NCBI GenBank assembly: GCA_018969355.1
Contig: JAGWYO010000005.1
Coordinates: forward strand, 1-54,933
Length of the DNA: 54,933 nucleotides
Source: Actinomycetales bacterium
GTDB taxonomy: Bacteria; Actinomycetota; Actinomycetes; Nanopelagicales; Nanopelagicaceae
Direction: 5' to 3'
Part shown: positions 35,274-44,768 of the stretch, piece by piece
How the letters are laid out: every line of letters begins with the position of its first letter
How positions within the stretch are numbered: the first letter of the stretch is position 1
Position numbers and translations under genes: made by a program
The notes under the pieces: model-generated
Databases searched by the model: none
The model's input: only the letters and a program-made list of their open reading frames with translations
What the model was told of the DNA's origin: nothing

Positions 35274-36125
35274 TTATCCCTTAACTGATCCGGCGGTAAG
35301 CCCATTTACGATATAGCGTTGCAGCGAAAGGAAGATAATCACAATTGGAATAGAAGCAAGAATTGAACCGGCGGCAAATGCTCCCCAGTTAGTTGCATAT
35401 TGACCGCCGATGAACTGCTGTAAACCGACAGCAACAGTACGCCCACTCATCTCCACTAAGAATAAACGCGCAACAATAAATTCATTAAAGGTTCCAATAA
35501 AACTGAGCAAACAAACAACTGCTAGTACGGGTGTTGCCAGCGGAATAAAGATCAACCAATAAGTCTGCACAGGGCTTGCACCATCAATCTTGGCCGCTTC
35601 ATCGAGTTCGGCTGGAATTGAATCAACGAATCCTTTCAACAGCCAGATATTGACTCCCATTGACCCGCCTAAATAGACCAGAATCAAACCTCCCTGACTA
35701 CCTAGACCGATGCTTGGGGCAAAGGAGTACACACGTTCCATAATCACATATACCGCTGACAGAGCCAGAATTGCTGGGAACATCTGAACGAGAAGTAGTA
35801 ATTGAATACCAAATTTCTTACCTTTGAACTTTAAGCGGCTAAATGCGAATGCAGATGCTGCACCGATTACTACTGAGCTAAGTGCAACCGCAGATGAAAT
35901 TATCAAAGAATTCTTTACCCATGATAAAAATGGAATTTTGGGCGATGAGAAGAGCATCTTGTAATTTTCCATAGAGAGCACACGTGGCACGAATGAGGTC
36001 AGTTGAAGGCTTCCTCCAGGATTAAATGAGGACAGAACTATTAAGTAGAGTGGAAACAGCGCAAAGATACACATAAATACTGCGAAAGCATGACGCCACA
36101 GATTCTCTCTCAGCCACTTATTCAT
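35274..36125 (-). CDS. malG: Maltodextrin ABC transporter permease MalG
   Basis: 283 residues, six predicted helices. Seen: the EAA loop as ELDEAAKIDGASPVQTYWLIFIPLATP, which docks the ATPase, and the MalG-type end (QRYIVNGLTAGSVKG), identical in style to the E. coli MalG C-terminus. It overlaps malF by 4 bp (ATGA). No ATPase (MalK/MsmX) gene is present in this window, so a shared ATPase elsewhere is likely. Confidence 0.95.
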   Translation of the reverse strand: MNKWLRENLWRHAFAVFMCIFALFPLYLIVLSSFNPGGSLQLTSFVPRVLSMENYKMLFSSPKIPFLSWVKNSLIISSAVALSSVVIGAASAFAFSRLKFKGKKFGIQLLLLVQMFPAILALSAVYVIMERVYSFAPSIGLGSQGGLILVYLGGSMGVNIWLLKGFVDSIPAELDEAAKIDGASPVQTYWLIFIPLATPVLAVVCLLSFIGTFNEFIVARLFLVEMSGRTVAVGLQQFIGGQYATNWGAFAAGSILASIPIVIIFLSLQRYIVNGLTAGSVKG

Positions 36126-37660
36126 CCGAAGGTTTCCATAACTTTTGATTTACGTAAACCATAGAAGGAAATTGAAGCCACCAAAAAGAAAATTAAGACT
36201 GAAATAGCGCTGGCAAGTCCGAAGTCAAGGATGTTTCGACCAAATGCAATTTGATAGGTGTAACTAATTAAAATGTCTGTAGCACCTGCTACCTCTCCAT
36301 CCAAAGTATTTCGTGGACCACCACCTGTTAAGAGATAAATTAAATTGAAATTATTAAAATTGAATGCAAATGATGCAATAAGTAGGGGTGACAAGATCTG
36401 TAAAAGAAGTGGCAGGGTGATCCGTCTAAAAACTTGTCGAGGATTTGCACCATCAATGGCTGCAGCCTCTAAGAGTTCAGATGGGATTGCTTGCAACGAC
36501 CCTGAGCAAATCAAATAGAAATATGGAAAACCTAGCCATAGGTTTACCAGCAGTACTGCGGCTCGTGCGAAGGTTGCGCTTGAAAACCACGCAATATGGG
36601 TATGTAAGAGATTATTAATTGCACCAAATTCTGAATCGAACATTCCTGCCCAAATCAAAATACTCATGATGCTTGGCATTGCATATGGCAATATCAGGAT
36701 TGAACGATAAATCCGGCGCCCACGCATCTTTCGATTGAGCGCTAAAGCCAGCAAGAGGCCAAAGGCAAAGGTGCTCAGAACTGTTAATGTTGCAAAAATG
36801 ATGGTCCAAATAAATACTTTGATTAATGGGGTTCTTACACGTGAATCAGTGACGAGTTTGGTGTAGTTCTCAAACCAGATAGGCGCACGCCAGCCTGGCG
36901 TCAACATGGTTTCCGGTGAATCTTCTAAAGCAAAGTTACCTCTTTTATTATCGACATAGATTTGCCCAGTTTGAATATTTTTCATCGTGTCAGTCTTGGC
37001 ATCGTATGCAATAGATTGTCTAAAGACTGCGCCTACTCCTTGGGCTTCGATGATTATGTAATAACCATCTGAGTACTTATACCGAATTTTAGAATACGCA
37101 TCATTTGTTGCTAATTCGTCAACGGAAGTTACGCTAAATCCCGGAGCCGTTATTGCAACTCCATATTCATTAAAGGTTAGTTGGCCCGTTTCAACATAAG
37201 TTAGCTCATTTTCAGTCGAGATAAAGAATTTTTGATTAGCAATGTCGGAGACGAGGACTGCATAGCTCCCATCGGCGCTGCGGCCAGATACAAGATCGAA
37301 GGTAGTTTGACTAGCATCAGGCTCAACACCTCGAATCAAGACTTGTTCTATTGCAGCATCTTTAGAGATGTAGTTTCCAGTCTGATAATTGTATGTCGAC
37401 ATGATTACAGTAAAAATAATTGGGGCGATCACAAAAGCTATAAAGAAAAGAATTCCTGGCGCAAAGAACTTGAGTGGAATTGAAACCTTTGTGAAATAAG
37501 TAAAATTCAGCACCACAACTGCAATAACTAGGTACGTACCAATTGCGATTTGACTCGAAGCAAATGCACTTTGAGCTAATAGGCTCAAGATGGCAGTTAT
37601 ACCCGCAAGGATTGCAATCTTGAGAAATAGTGCGAAATTACCTCTAAAAATACTGCTCAC
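36122..37660 (-). CDS. malF: Maltodextrin ABC transporter permease MalF
   Basis: 512 residues, nearly the size of E. coli MalF. Three helices lie within residues 8-90; a large extracytoplasmic region (about 95-275) corresponds to the MalF P2 loop. Then the transport core of five helices contains the EAA loop ELLEAAAIDGANPRQVFRRITLPLL. The loop has beta-rich sequence (LTYVETGQLTFNEYGVAI). The start is GTG at 37660. It is separated from malE by three stem-loops, and overlaps malG. Confidence 0.94.
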   Translation of the reverse strand: MSSIFRGNFALFLKIAILAGITAILSLLAQSAFASSQIAIGTYLVIAVVVLNFTYFTKVSIPLKFFAPGILFFIAFVIAPIIFTVIMSTYNYQTGNYISKDAAIEQVLIRGVEPDASQTTFDLVSGRSADGSYAVLVSDIANQKFFISTENELTYVETGQLTFNEYGVAITAPGFSVTSVDELATNDAYSKIRYKYSDGYYIIIEAQGVGAVFRQSIAYDAKTDTMKNIQTGQIYVDNKRGNFALEDSPETMLTPGWRAPIWFENYTKLVTDSRVRTPLIKVFIWTIIFATLTVLSTFAFGLLLALALNRKMRGRRIYRSILILPYAMPSIMSILIWAGMFDSEFGAINNLLHTHIAWFSSATFARAAVLLVNLWLGFPYFYLICSGSLQAIPSELLEAAAIDGANPRQVFRRITLPLLLQILSPLLIASFAFNFNNFNLIYLLTGGGPRNTLDGEVAGATDILISYTYQIAFGRNILDFGLASAISVLIFFLVASISFYGLRKSKVMETFG

Positions 37661-37707
37661 TCTGTTACCGCTTCCTTCTTATTCAATTCTGCAGATTGTG
37701 AAAGTAG

Positions 37708-37739
37708 TAGCGTGGGCGGGAAAACTCCCGCCCACGCTA
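37708..37739. repeat. Perfect 14-bp stem-loop in the malE-malF gap
   Basis: TAGCGTGGGCGGGA and its exact complement surround a 4-nt AAAC loop. On the operon strand it is followed by CTACTTTC, not a real T-run, so it may slow or partly stop transcription and block 3' decay of malE mRNA. Confidence 0.8.
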
Positions 37740-37750
37740 TTGAACTTTTA

Positions 37751-37783
37751 GACTGTGAAAGTTTTAACTTCTAACTTTCAGTC
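37751..37783. repeat. Second stem-loop in the malE-malF gap
   Basis: GACTG(T)GAAAGTT pairs with AACTTTCAGTC, 12 bp with one bulged T, loop of nine bases. It lies 11 bp from the first stem-loop. Confidence 0.65.
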
Positions 37784-37784
37784 C

Positions 37785-37802
37785 CTAAGAGAAATCTCTT
37801 AG
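37785..37802. repeat. Third stem-loop, spanning the malE stop codon
   Basis: CTAAGAG and CTCTTAG pair perfectly around AAAT; the malE TAA stop codon (37799-37801) lies in one arm. Confidence 0.6.
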
Positions 37803-39058
37803 AGGTCAGCCTTTCCTGCCGCGACGTTAGCCTTCCAAATTGCAGCAAGCTTCTTAGCTTCTACAAGTGGATTCTTTCCGTCAACCAAGACTGCAGTCCA
37901 ATAAGCTGGAGCTGAATCCCAGTAGTTAGCTCCACCAGCATTGGTGTTCAAGAAGGCACCAATCTGTGGGATTGAAGAGAGGCTTGCTGCCGCTCCCATA
38001 GCCTTTTGGCCACCAAGTACGAGCTGGCTCTTCTGAGCGCCACTCTCAGCTGGTGGACGGCCTTCTTCAGCTTGGTAGGCAACTTGGCCCTTAGTTGATG
38101 CGAAGAAGCTAGTTAGAAGTGATTTAGCTGGAACAGCTACTCCATGTGCTTCTGCATATGAAGTAAGGAATGCACCACTCACACTTCCAAACATCTTGCC
38201 GTATGTACCTGGCTTTACACCTGGAACAGGCTGAATGTTCATGTCAAAGCCAGCTTCGGCAAATGTGCGCCAGTGCCAGTTACCAATAATGGCAAATGGA
38301 ACTTTGCCAGCTAGATAGTTATCTTGGCAACCAGTGTCAGTTGCTGGGTAGAAACCATTGCTCTTACCCTTCTTGTCAAGAAGTAATGTACTTACGTTCT
38401 TAGCAAATGCTGTTGGATCAAAGCTCTTATCGTAGTTAACACTTCCATCGGCATTCATTTGGTATGGCTCTGCACCAAGTGCTGAGAATCCTGAGAGACC
38501 GCCCCATGACATTCCACCGCCAGCAATACAAAGTCCAGCCTTTAGGCCCATCTTTGTCTTGTTAGCTAAGTAGAACTTAACCATGTCACCATAAGACTTT
38601 GGTGCACTCTTGACTAGCTTTGTGTTGTAAACCATTCCAACATTGTTCACATCTACAGGAACGCCATAAAGCTTTCCACCATATGAGAGATCAAAGAATT
38701 GGCTTGGAGTAAATCCTGACTTTTGTGCTGCGGTTAGAACTACAGGAGCAAGTTTTCCGCTCTTAGCTAACGCTGGGACCCAGTCGTTACCTGCAACGAA
38801 AATATCTGGACCTGTTGTACCAGATGCTTTATCTAGTGCATCTTTAAGTGCGTCGTAGCTTGAAAAAGATACGACCTTGATTGTGCTTCCTGGAACCCAG
38901 TCACTCTTCTTTGCAAAGGTCTTTACCAGGTTTGGTCCACGTGTTTCATCAGCCCAAATGAGAATCTCATTTGCAGCTTGTGCAGGGACAATGGTCAAGC
39001 CAGCAGCAAATGACATCGTTGCAGCAAGAGCCAGTCCCTTAAGTAGTCTGTTCTTCAC
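37799..39058 (-). CDS. malE: Maltose/maltodextrin-binding protein MalE
   Basis: 419-residue extracytoplasmic solute-binding protein (family 1). A signal peptide (KNRLLKGLALAATMSFAAGL, cleavage after AQA near residue 28) leads to EILIWADETRGPNLVKTFA. Also seen: DIFVAGNDWVPALAKSG, YGVPVDVNNVGMVYNTKL, VPFAIIGNWHW and GSVSGAFLTSYAEA, all MalE-like. There is no lipobox cysteine, which is unusual for a single-membrane actinobacterium. The start is GTG at 39058 with AAAGGAGA upstream. First gene of the mal operon and probably the most abundant product because of the stem-loops after it. Confidence 0.93.
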   Translation of the reverse strand: MKNRLLKGLALAATMSFAAGLTIVPAQAANEILIWADETRGPNLVKTFAKKSDWVPGSTIKVVSFSSYDALKDALDKASGTTGPDIFVAGNDWVPALAKSGKLAPVVLTAAQKSGFTPSQFFDLSYGGKLYGVPVDVNNVGMVYNTKLVKSAPKSYGDMVKFYLANKTKMGLKAGLCIAGGGMSWGGLSGFSALGAEPYQMNADGSVNYDKSFDPTAFAKNVSTLLLDKKGKSNGFYPATDTGCQDNYLAGKVPFAIIGNWHWRTFAEAGFDMNIQPVPGVKPGTYGKMFGSVSGAFLTSYAEAHGVAVPAKSLLTSFFASTKGQVAYQAEEGRPPAESGAQKSQLVLGGQKAMGAAASLSSIPQIGAFLNTNAGGANYWDSAPAYWTAVLVDGKNPLVEAKKLAAIWKANVAAGKADL

Positions 39059-39130
39059 TAAAGTAATCTCCTTTAAGATTTGAAAACCTCTTCTTGGGGT
39101 GCAGGTTTCCTCGTGTGCCTATTCCACTGC

Positions 39131-39149
39131 TTGCTTGGGTGAAAAGCAA
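39131..39149. promoter_or_regulatory. Inverted repeat upstream of malE (possible operator)
   Basis: TTGCTT and AAGCAA are separated by 7 nt, about 75 nt upstream of the malE start. Symmetry suggests a dimeric repressor site; no regulator gene is in the window. Confidence 0.3.
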
Positions 39150-39184
39150 CGCACAGCCAGTGAATAAAGGGGTTTTGGGCAGTA

Positions 39185-39218
39185 GTTTACAGAAATGTTA
39201 TAAAGATGTGGGTTTACA
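39185..39218 (-). promoter_or_regulatory. Direct TGTAAAC repeats flanking a -10-like TATAAC upstream of malE
   Basis: On the malE strand TGTAAAC occurs twice, 27 nt apart (complements of 39212-39218 and 39185-39191), with TATAAC (complement of 39197-39202) between. No -35 is evident, so an activator-type promoter is possible. The segment lies just after the citrate synthase stop-side end at 39236. Confidence 0.3.
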
Positions 39219-39235
39219 TATCCGCCTTGCAGTTC

Positions 39236-40351
39236 CTACTTATGGAGCTGCACTACCGAACCATCCCAGCCCGTGACGCTCTCAGGCTTGCGAGGAGCCT
39301 TACCGATGTAGCGTGCTGATGGGCGGATTAAGCGACCTGTGCGCTTTTGTTCCAAGATGTGTGCAGACCAACCCGCAGTGCGAGCGGCTGTAAACATTGA
39401 AGTAAAGAGATGCGCAGGAACTTCTGCAAAGTCCAAAATAATCGCTGCCCAAAACTCAACATTTGTTTCTAGAACACGATCTGGTTGACGCTCGCGTAGT
39501 TCCTTGAGTGCTGCTTGCTCTAGCGCTTCTGCAACTGCATAACGAGGAGCGTTTAATTCTTTAGCGGTGCGACGCAATGTGCGAGCACGTGGATCTTCTG
39601 CGCGATACACGCGGTGGCCAAATCCCATTAGGCGTTCTTTGCGATCAAGTAATCCCTTTACATATGCCGTTGCATCGCCAGTCTTTTCAACTTCTTCAAT
39701 CATGTGTAACACACGAGAAGGTGCACCACCATGAAGTGGACCAGACATCGCGCCAATTGCACCTGATAAGGCGGCTGCAACATCTGCACCAGTTGATGCA
39801 ATGACTCGCGCAGTAAAAGTTGAAGCGTTCATTCCATGCTCTGCAGCAGAAACAAAGTAAGCATCAATTGCACGAACATGCGCTGGATCTGGTTCTCCGC
39901 GCCAACGAATCATCATGCGCTCAACAACTGTGTGTGCTTTATCAATTTCAGATTCTGGAATAGCTGGTGCAATCTGACCACGAGCTGCTTGTGCTAAGTA
40001 TGAAAGCACCATCACAGATGCACGTGCAAGATTGCTGCGCGCTTCTGCATCATCAATATCGAGAAGTGGCTTGAAACCCCACGCTGGTGCCAACATTGAA
40101 ATCGCTGCCTGCACATCTACGCGCACATCACCTGAGTGAACTGGTAGAGGGAATTTTTCAGCATTAGGAAGACCTGGATTAAATTCATCATCAACTAAAA
40201 GTCCCCATACATTTCCAAATGAAACGCGTCCGACTAGATCTTCAATATCAACTCCACGGTAGCGAAGCGCGCTACCTTCTTTATCTGGCTCTGCGATTTC
40301 AGATTCAAAAGCAATGACACCTTCAAGGCCTGGCTTGAAATCATCTGACAC
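39236..40351 (-). CDS. citA: Citrate synthase
   Basis: Condenses acetyl-CoA with oxaloacetate at the entry of the TCA cycle. 371 residues, the shorter type II-like form called citrate synthase 2 in actinobacteria. Seen: LRYRGVDIEDLV, the catalytic His regions AAEHGMNASTFTARV and GPLHGGAPSRVL, MGFGHRVYRAEDPRA with the third catalytic His, and NVEFWAAIILD (the latter aligned with the catalytic Asp region). A 2-methylcitrate synthase is possible but no prp genes are nearby. The start is GTG with GGAG 6 nt upstream. It is divergent from pdxH. Confidence 0.92.
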   Translation of the reverse strand: MSDDFKPGLEGVIAFESEIAEPDKEGSALRYRGVDIEDLVGRVSFGNVWGLLVDDEFNPGLPNAEKFPLPVHSGDVRVDVQAAISMLAPAWGFKPLLDIDDAEARSNLARASVMVLSYLAQAARGQIAPAIPESEIDKAHTVVERMMIRWRGEPDPAHVRAIDAYFVSAAEHGMNASTFTARVIASTGADVAAALSGAIGAMSGPLHGGAPSRVLHMIEEVEKTGDATAYVKGLLDRKERLMGFGHRVYRAEDPRARTLRRTAKELNAPRYAVAEALEQAALKELRERQPDRVLETNVEFWAAIILDFAEVPAHLFTSMFTAARTAGWSAHILEQKRTGRLIRPSARYIGKAPRKPESVTGWDGSVVQLHK

Positions 40352-40474
40352 GGCGAGCTCCTTTTAGCGAAGTGAAGTTTCCTGCACGAGGCAATTCTGC
40401 CCCCATACAAGGGGTGCTGGCGACCACAAGGCTAAGAGGATGCGTTCAGAGCCAAAGTGAGGTTCGATACATCC

Positions 40475-41140
40475 ATGGTCGAATATGAGTTTTCTCGCGA
40501 TGAGATCCAAGCGATGCGCCGCTCCTATGGAGAGGCTGGCCTTGAGCATTTAGATGCCGACCCCTTTACCGCCTTTTCGCAATGGCTTCGCCAAGCCCAT
40601 GAAAACCCAATAATCGTTGAAGCAAATGCGATGGTACTTTCCACTCTGGGAGATGACTCTTGCATTTCTACTCGAACTGTTCTACTTAAAGATATCTCGC
40701 AAGGTGGTTTTACTTTCTTTACTAACTACTCATCCCGAAAAGCACATGCAATAGAAAATAATGAGCACGTGAGTTTGCTCTTTCCTTGGTATGCCATGGA
40801 GCGCCAAGTTTCAATCAATGGGCTAGCTACAAAGGTGTCACAACAAGAGTCTGAAAATTATTTCGCAACAAGGCCTTGGGGTTCACAGATTGGTGCATGG
40901 GCAAGTCATCAATCATCACCACTTGCGTCTCGTGAAGAGTTAGAACAACGCTTTGAAGGTGCAGCACAGAAATGGCCAGAAGGAACAAATGTTCCTTGCC
41001 CACCACATTGGGGTGGATATCGTGTGACCCCACTCTCTATTGAGTTTTGGCAAGGTCGTTACTCACGTTTGCATGATCGTTTGCGCTATGAGAGAGATAC
41101 CACCAACTCAAATTGGGAGTTCAATAGGTACTACCCATAG
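40475..41140 (+). CDS. pdxH: Pyridoxamine 5'-phosphate oxidase
   Basis: FMN-dependent oxidation of pyridoxamine or pyridoxine 5'-phosphate to PLP. About 221 residues. Seen: PFTAFSQWLRQA, the FMN-binding STRTVLLKDISQGGFTFFTNY, SRKAHAIENN, VSINGLATKVS, GSQIGAWASHQSSPL, and the C-terminal RLHDRLRYER, a PdxH hallmark. I take the ATG at 40475; an in-frame GTG at 40457 would add six residues. serC follows within 10 bp and is itself a PLP enzyme, so the pairing makes sense. Adjacency to citrate synthase occurs in other actinobacteria. Confidence 0.95.
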   Translation: MVEYEFSRDEIQAMRRSYGEAGLEHLDADPFTAFSQWLRQAHENPIIVEANAMVLSTLGDDSCISTRTVLLKDISQGGFTFFTNYSSRKAHAIENNEHVSLLFPWYAMERQVSINGLATKVSQQESENYFATRPWGSQIGAWASHQSSPLASREELEQRFEGAAQKWPEGTNVPCPPHWGGYRVTPLSIEFWQGRYSRLHDRLRYERDTTNSNWEFNRYYP

Positions 41141-42268
<1,128 letters not shown>

Positions 42269-42275
42269 TAGCCCC

Positions 42276-43430
42276 GTGCCTAAAACCTTTCAGCGCGACC
42301 GCTTTTTCTGGGTCGTTGCTACCCAAACTGCCATAGTTAACTTTTACCTAGGTGGCTTTGGGCCAGCACAATCACTGCTTCGCGCTGATCAAGGGACATC
42401 ACTAACTATTGCAGGTCTTCATGGAACGGCTATGGGAGTTGCATCCATTGCAGCTGGCTATGCAAACCCACATCTTGCACATAAATATGGCCGCGCAAAG
42501 TCACAGTGGATCGGTCTGGGAATCTTTTTAACTGGGCTTTTTCTCTTTGTTATTTCTCCACCAGTCATTCTCACCTTGCCAGCAACATTAATTGCCGGTT
42601 TTGGAACATCCATGGTAATTAATACGATGCTCTCTTCCATGTCGCATCACTATGGAAAAGCTGCAGAGGTTGCTATCCCGCAGGCAAATGGAATTGCATC
42701 CGTTGGCTTTGTTACCGGAACCGCACTCATTGGAACACTAGCTTCGTTATACCCAAGTTTTTGGCGCTTAGGTTTATTACTGGCCTTTCCTGTGGCATTG
42801 ATTTTAGTGTTGATGGGTCGCGAAAAGGATGTTGACGATCATGTGCCAGATGCGGATGGCCCACAAAGTGGAAAGCTGTCGGCAAAGTTTTGGTTAGCCT
42901 GGATTGGTTTTGTTGCATGCATTTCATCTGAGTTTGCAACATCATTCTGGGCTGCAGCTCTATTGAAAGATCGCGTTGGTTCAAGCGCTGCCATCTCAAC
43001 TGTTGCCATAGTTGCACTTGGAACTGGAATGGGAATCGGCCGCTGGTTTGGTGGTGTCGTACTAAAGAACTTCAAACTCGATAACCAACTCTTAGGATTA
43101 ATAGCGCTGCAGTTCATTGGTTTTACTGCCTTCTGGTTATCACATTCAATGATTGTGAGTTTGATCTGTCTACTTGTAATTGGTTTAGGAATTTCAATGC
43201 AGTTCGCACTTTCAGCCATTCGCTTAGTTGGCTTTAGCGATAATCGCCCCGATTTAGCAGTTGGTAAATTATCTTTAGCTGCTGGAATCGCAATCGGTGG
43301 AGCGCCATTTTTACTAGGTTTTCTAGGCGATAGCTTCGGCATTTCACGTGCATACATCATGGTCCCCGTGCTTATTATGATTGCATTTATCATCATTACA
43401 CTCACGCCCTCACATAGCGATAAGGCATAA
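42276..43430 (+). CDS. MFS transporter downstream of serC
   Basis: 384 residues, about twelve membrane segments, major facilitator fold. Seen: HKYGRAKSQW between helices 2 and 3 in the motif-A position, and a central hydrophilic loop (GREKDVDDHVPDADGPQSGK). The substrate is unknown; relatives next to serC/DUF2530/DUF3027 are conserved in actinobacteria, which suggests a housekeeping role. The start is GTG, 7 bp after serC without a ribosome-binding sequence, so it may be translated by coupling. Confidence 0.88.
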   Translation: MPKTFQRDRFFWVVATQTAIVNFYLGGFGPAQSLLRADQGTSLTIAGLHGTAMGVASIAAGYANPHLAHKYGRAKSQWIGLGIFLTGLFLFVISPPVILTLPATLIAGFGTSMVINTMLSSMSHHYGKAAEVAIPQANGIASVGFVTGTALIGTLASLYPSFWRLGLLLAFPVALILVLMGREKDVDDHVPDADGPQSGKLSAKFWLAWIGFVACISSEFATSFWAAALLKDRVGSSAAISTVAIVALGTGMGIGRWFGGVVLKNFKLDNQLLGLIALQFIGFTAFWLSHSMIVSLICLLVIGLGISMQFALSAIRLVGFSDNRPDLAVGKLSLAAGIAIGGAPFLLGFLGDSFGISRAYIMVPVLIMIAFIIITLTPSHSDKA

Positions 43431-43433
43431 ACA

Positions 43434-43514
43434 ATGAGCTATAAAATCCGCCGCATTATCACTTTGGTGGTACTAATTGGGTTAATCGTCTTAATTGCGA
43501 TTAGCGGACTTTAA
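43434..43514 (+). CDS. 26-residue single-helix membrane miniprotein
   Basis: ATG-to-TAA frame of 26 codons: MSYKIRR, then a pure hydrophobic stretch (IITLVVLIGLIVLIAISGL). This is one membrane helix with a positive, cytoplasmic N-terminus. It begins 3 bp after the MFS stop codon, consistent with translational coupling, and its end overlaps the convergent second MFS gene by 24 bp. Too short for most gene callers. The basic-hydrophobic layout and tight spacing argue it is real; no named family is recognised. Confidence 0.5.
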   Translation: MSYKIRRIITLVVLIGLIVLIAISGL

Positions 43515-44756
43515 AACTGAAGCCACTGAAATATCTGCTGGTACGTCAACCCGGTCTTTATATTTCAACCAAATAGCAGCCGTTGAAATCAAACAAATAG
43601 CACCGCAGGCCGCAATTGTTGATCTGATTCCAATTACTTCAGCCATCACACCAATAACTGGTGATCCCACGGGTGTTCCTCCCATAAAGATCAAAAGATA
43701 AATTCCCATTACTCGCCCCCGAATTGCGGGGTCACTATTGACCTGAACGATGGAGTTAGCGGTAATCATCGTTGTAAGTGCTGTGACACCACAGATGGGT
43801 AAAAAGATTGCATAGGTGGTGTAGTTGGGCATGATAGAGAGCACCATAATGGCTATAGCAAAAGCTCCACCAGCTAAAATCACAAAGCGGACTTTGCGAA
43901 AGCGCTCCAATCGCGCAGATGCGATAGCACCTGAAAATGAACCAATTGCAACAAAAGTTCCCAGTAATCCATAAGAGGCAGGACCCTTGCCAAACTCTTT
44001 CGTGGCCATCAATGCATTAAAGATCTGAAAGTTAAGACCAAAAGTTCCAAGGAAGAAAACCATCAACATAACAACATAAATATCAGGGCGTGCTAGTGCA
44101 TAGCGCAGACCCTCTCGCACATTAGTCATAGATTTTGGTCGATCTTGATGGAAGAACTCTTTCTCATTCATCGCCATCAGGGCGCCAATAGCAAATAGAT
44201 AAGAAAGACCATTGAACAAAAATGAGGGACCCGTGCCAAAAGCAGCGATAAGTAAGCCTGAAAGCGCAGGTCCTACTAATCGCCCAGCGTTAAAGTTTGC
44301 AGAGTTAAGGCTTACAGCGTTTGGCAGATCATCATGTCCCACGATTTCTGCAGCAAAGGCTTGGCGAACTGGTGCATCAACTGCAGTTGAAATTCCAAGT
44401 ACTGCAGCAAGTGCAAAGACATGCCAGAGTGCAATGTGATTGGTTATCACAAGTGTGCCAAGGGCCATTGCAGAGAATGCGCCTAGTGCATTAGTGCCAA
44501 TTAAGAGTCTTCGCTTATTAAAACGATCAGCTAAGGCTCCACCATGGAGAGAGAAGAAGAGAACTGGCGTGAATTGAATTGCTGTGACGATTCCTAAATA
44601 CGTCCCGCTATGAGTTAGTTCAAGAACTAGCCAATCTTGGGCCACACGCTGGGCCCAACTACCTATGTTGGAGACAGTATTGGCAGGAAAGAGAATTCTG
44701 TAATTACGGTGGCGAAATGATCGCCAATTACCATCCTCTTTAACCTTCAATCCCAT
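43491..44756 (-). CDS. MFS transporter (EntS/MFS_3-like)
   Basis: 421 residues with about twelve helices. Seen: FRHRNYRILFPANTVSNIGSWAQRVAQDWLVLELT at the N-terminus, the typical MFS_3 start; GGALADRFNKRRLLI as motif A; APVRQAFAAEIV; and SDPAIRGRVMGIY near helix 10. The family includes enterobactin and drug exporters; the substrate here is unknown. The start lies only 12 bp from the divergent DUF2530 start. Purine-rich AGAGAAGAG precedes the ATG as a weak ribosome-binding site. Confidence 0.9.
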   Translation of the reverse strand: MGLKVKEDGNWRSFRHRNYRILFPANTVSNIGSWAQRVAQDWLVLELTHSGTYLGIVTAIQFTPVLFFSLHGGALADRFNKRRLLIGTNALGAFSAMALGTLVITNHIALWHVFALAAVLGISTAVDAPVRQAFAAEIVGHDDLPNAVSLNSANFNAGRLVGPALSGLLIAAFGTGPSFLFNGLSYLFAIGALMAMNEKEFFHQDRPKSMTNVREGLRYALARPDIYVVMLMVFFLGTFGLNFQIFNALMATKEFGKGPASYGLLGTFVAIGSFSGAIASARLERFRKVRFVILAGGAFAIAIMVLSIMPNYTTYAIFLPICGVTALTTMITANSIVQVNSDPAIRGRVMGIYLLIFMGGTPVGSPVIGVMAEVIGIRSTIAACGAICLISTAAIWLKYKDRVDVPADISVASVLKSANRN

Positions 44757-44762
44757 TACTCT
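44757..44762 (+). promoter_or_regulatory. Candidate -10 (TACTCT) of the DUF2530 gene
   Basis: TACTCT fits TANNNT and ends 6 nt before the GTG at 44769. The upstream sequence has no ribosome-binding purines, and the divergent MFS start codon begins just one base to the left. Confidence 0.35.
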
Positions 44763-44768
44763 TCTCTT

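Noticed and set aside
37708-37739. Terminal inverted repeat of an insertion sequence
   Set aside because: The two arms are only 4 nt apart with no transposase or target duplication; it is an RNA hairpin.
42839-43405. A 188-codon open frame antisense to the MFS gene
   Set aside because: Pro/Asn/Ser-rich complement of membrane-helix codons, with no homologous pattern.
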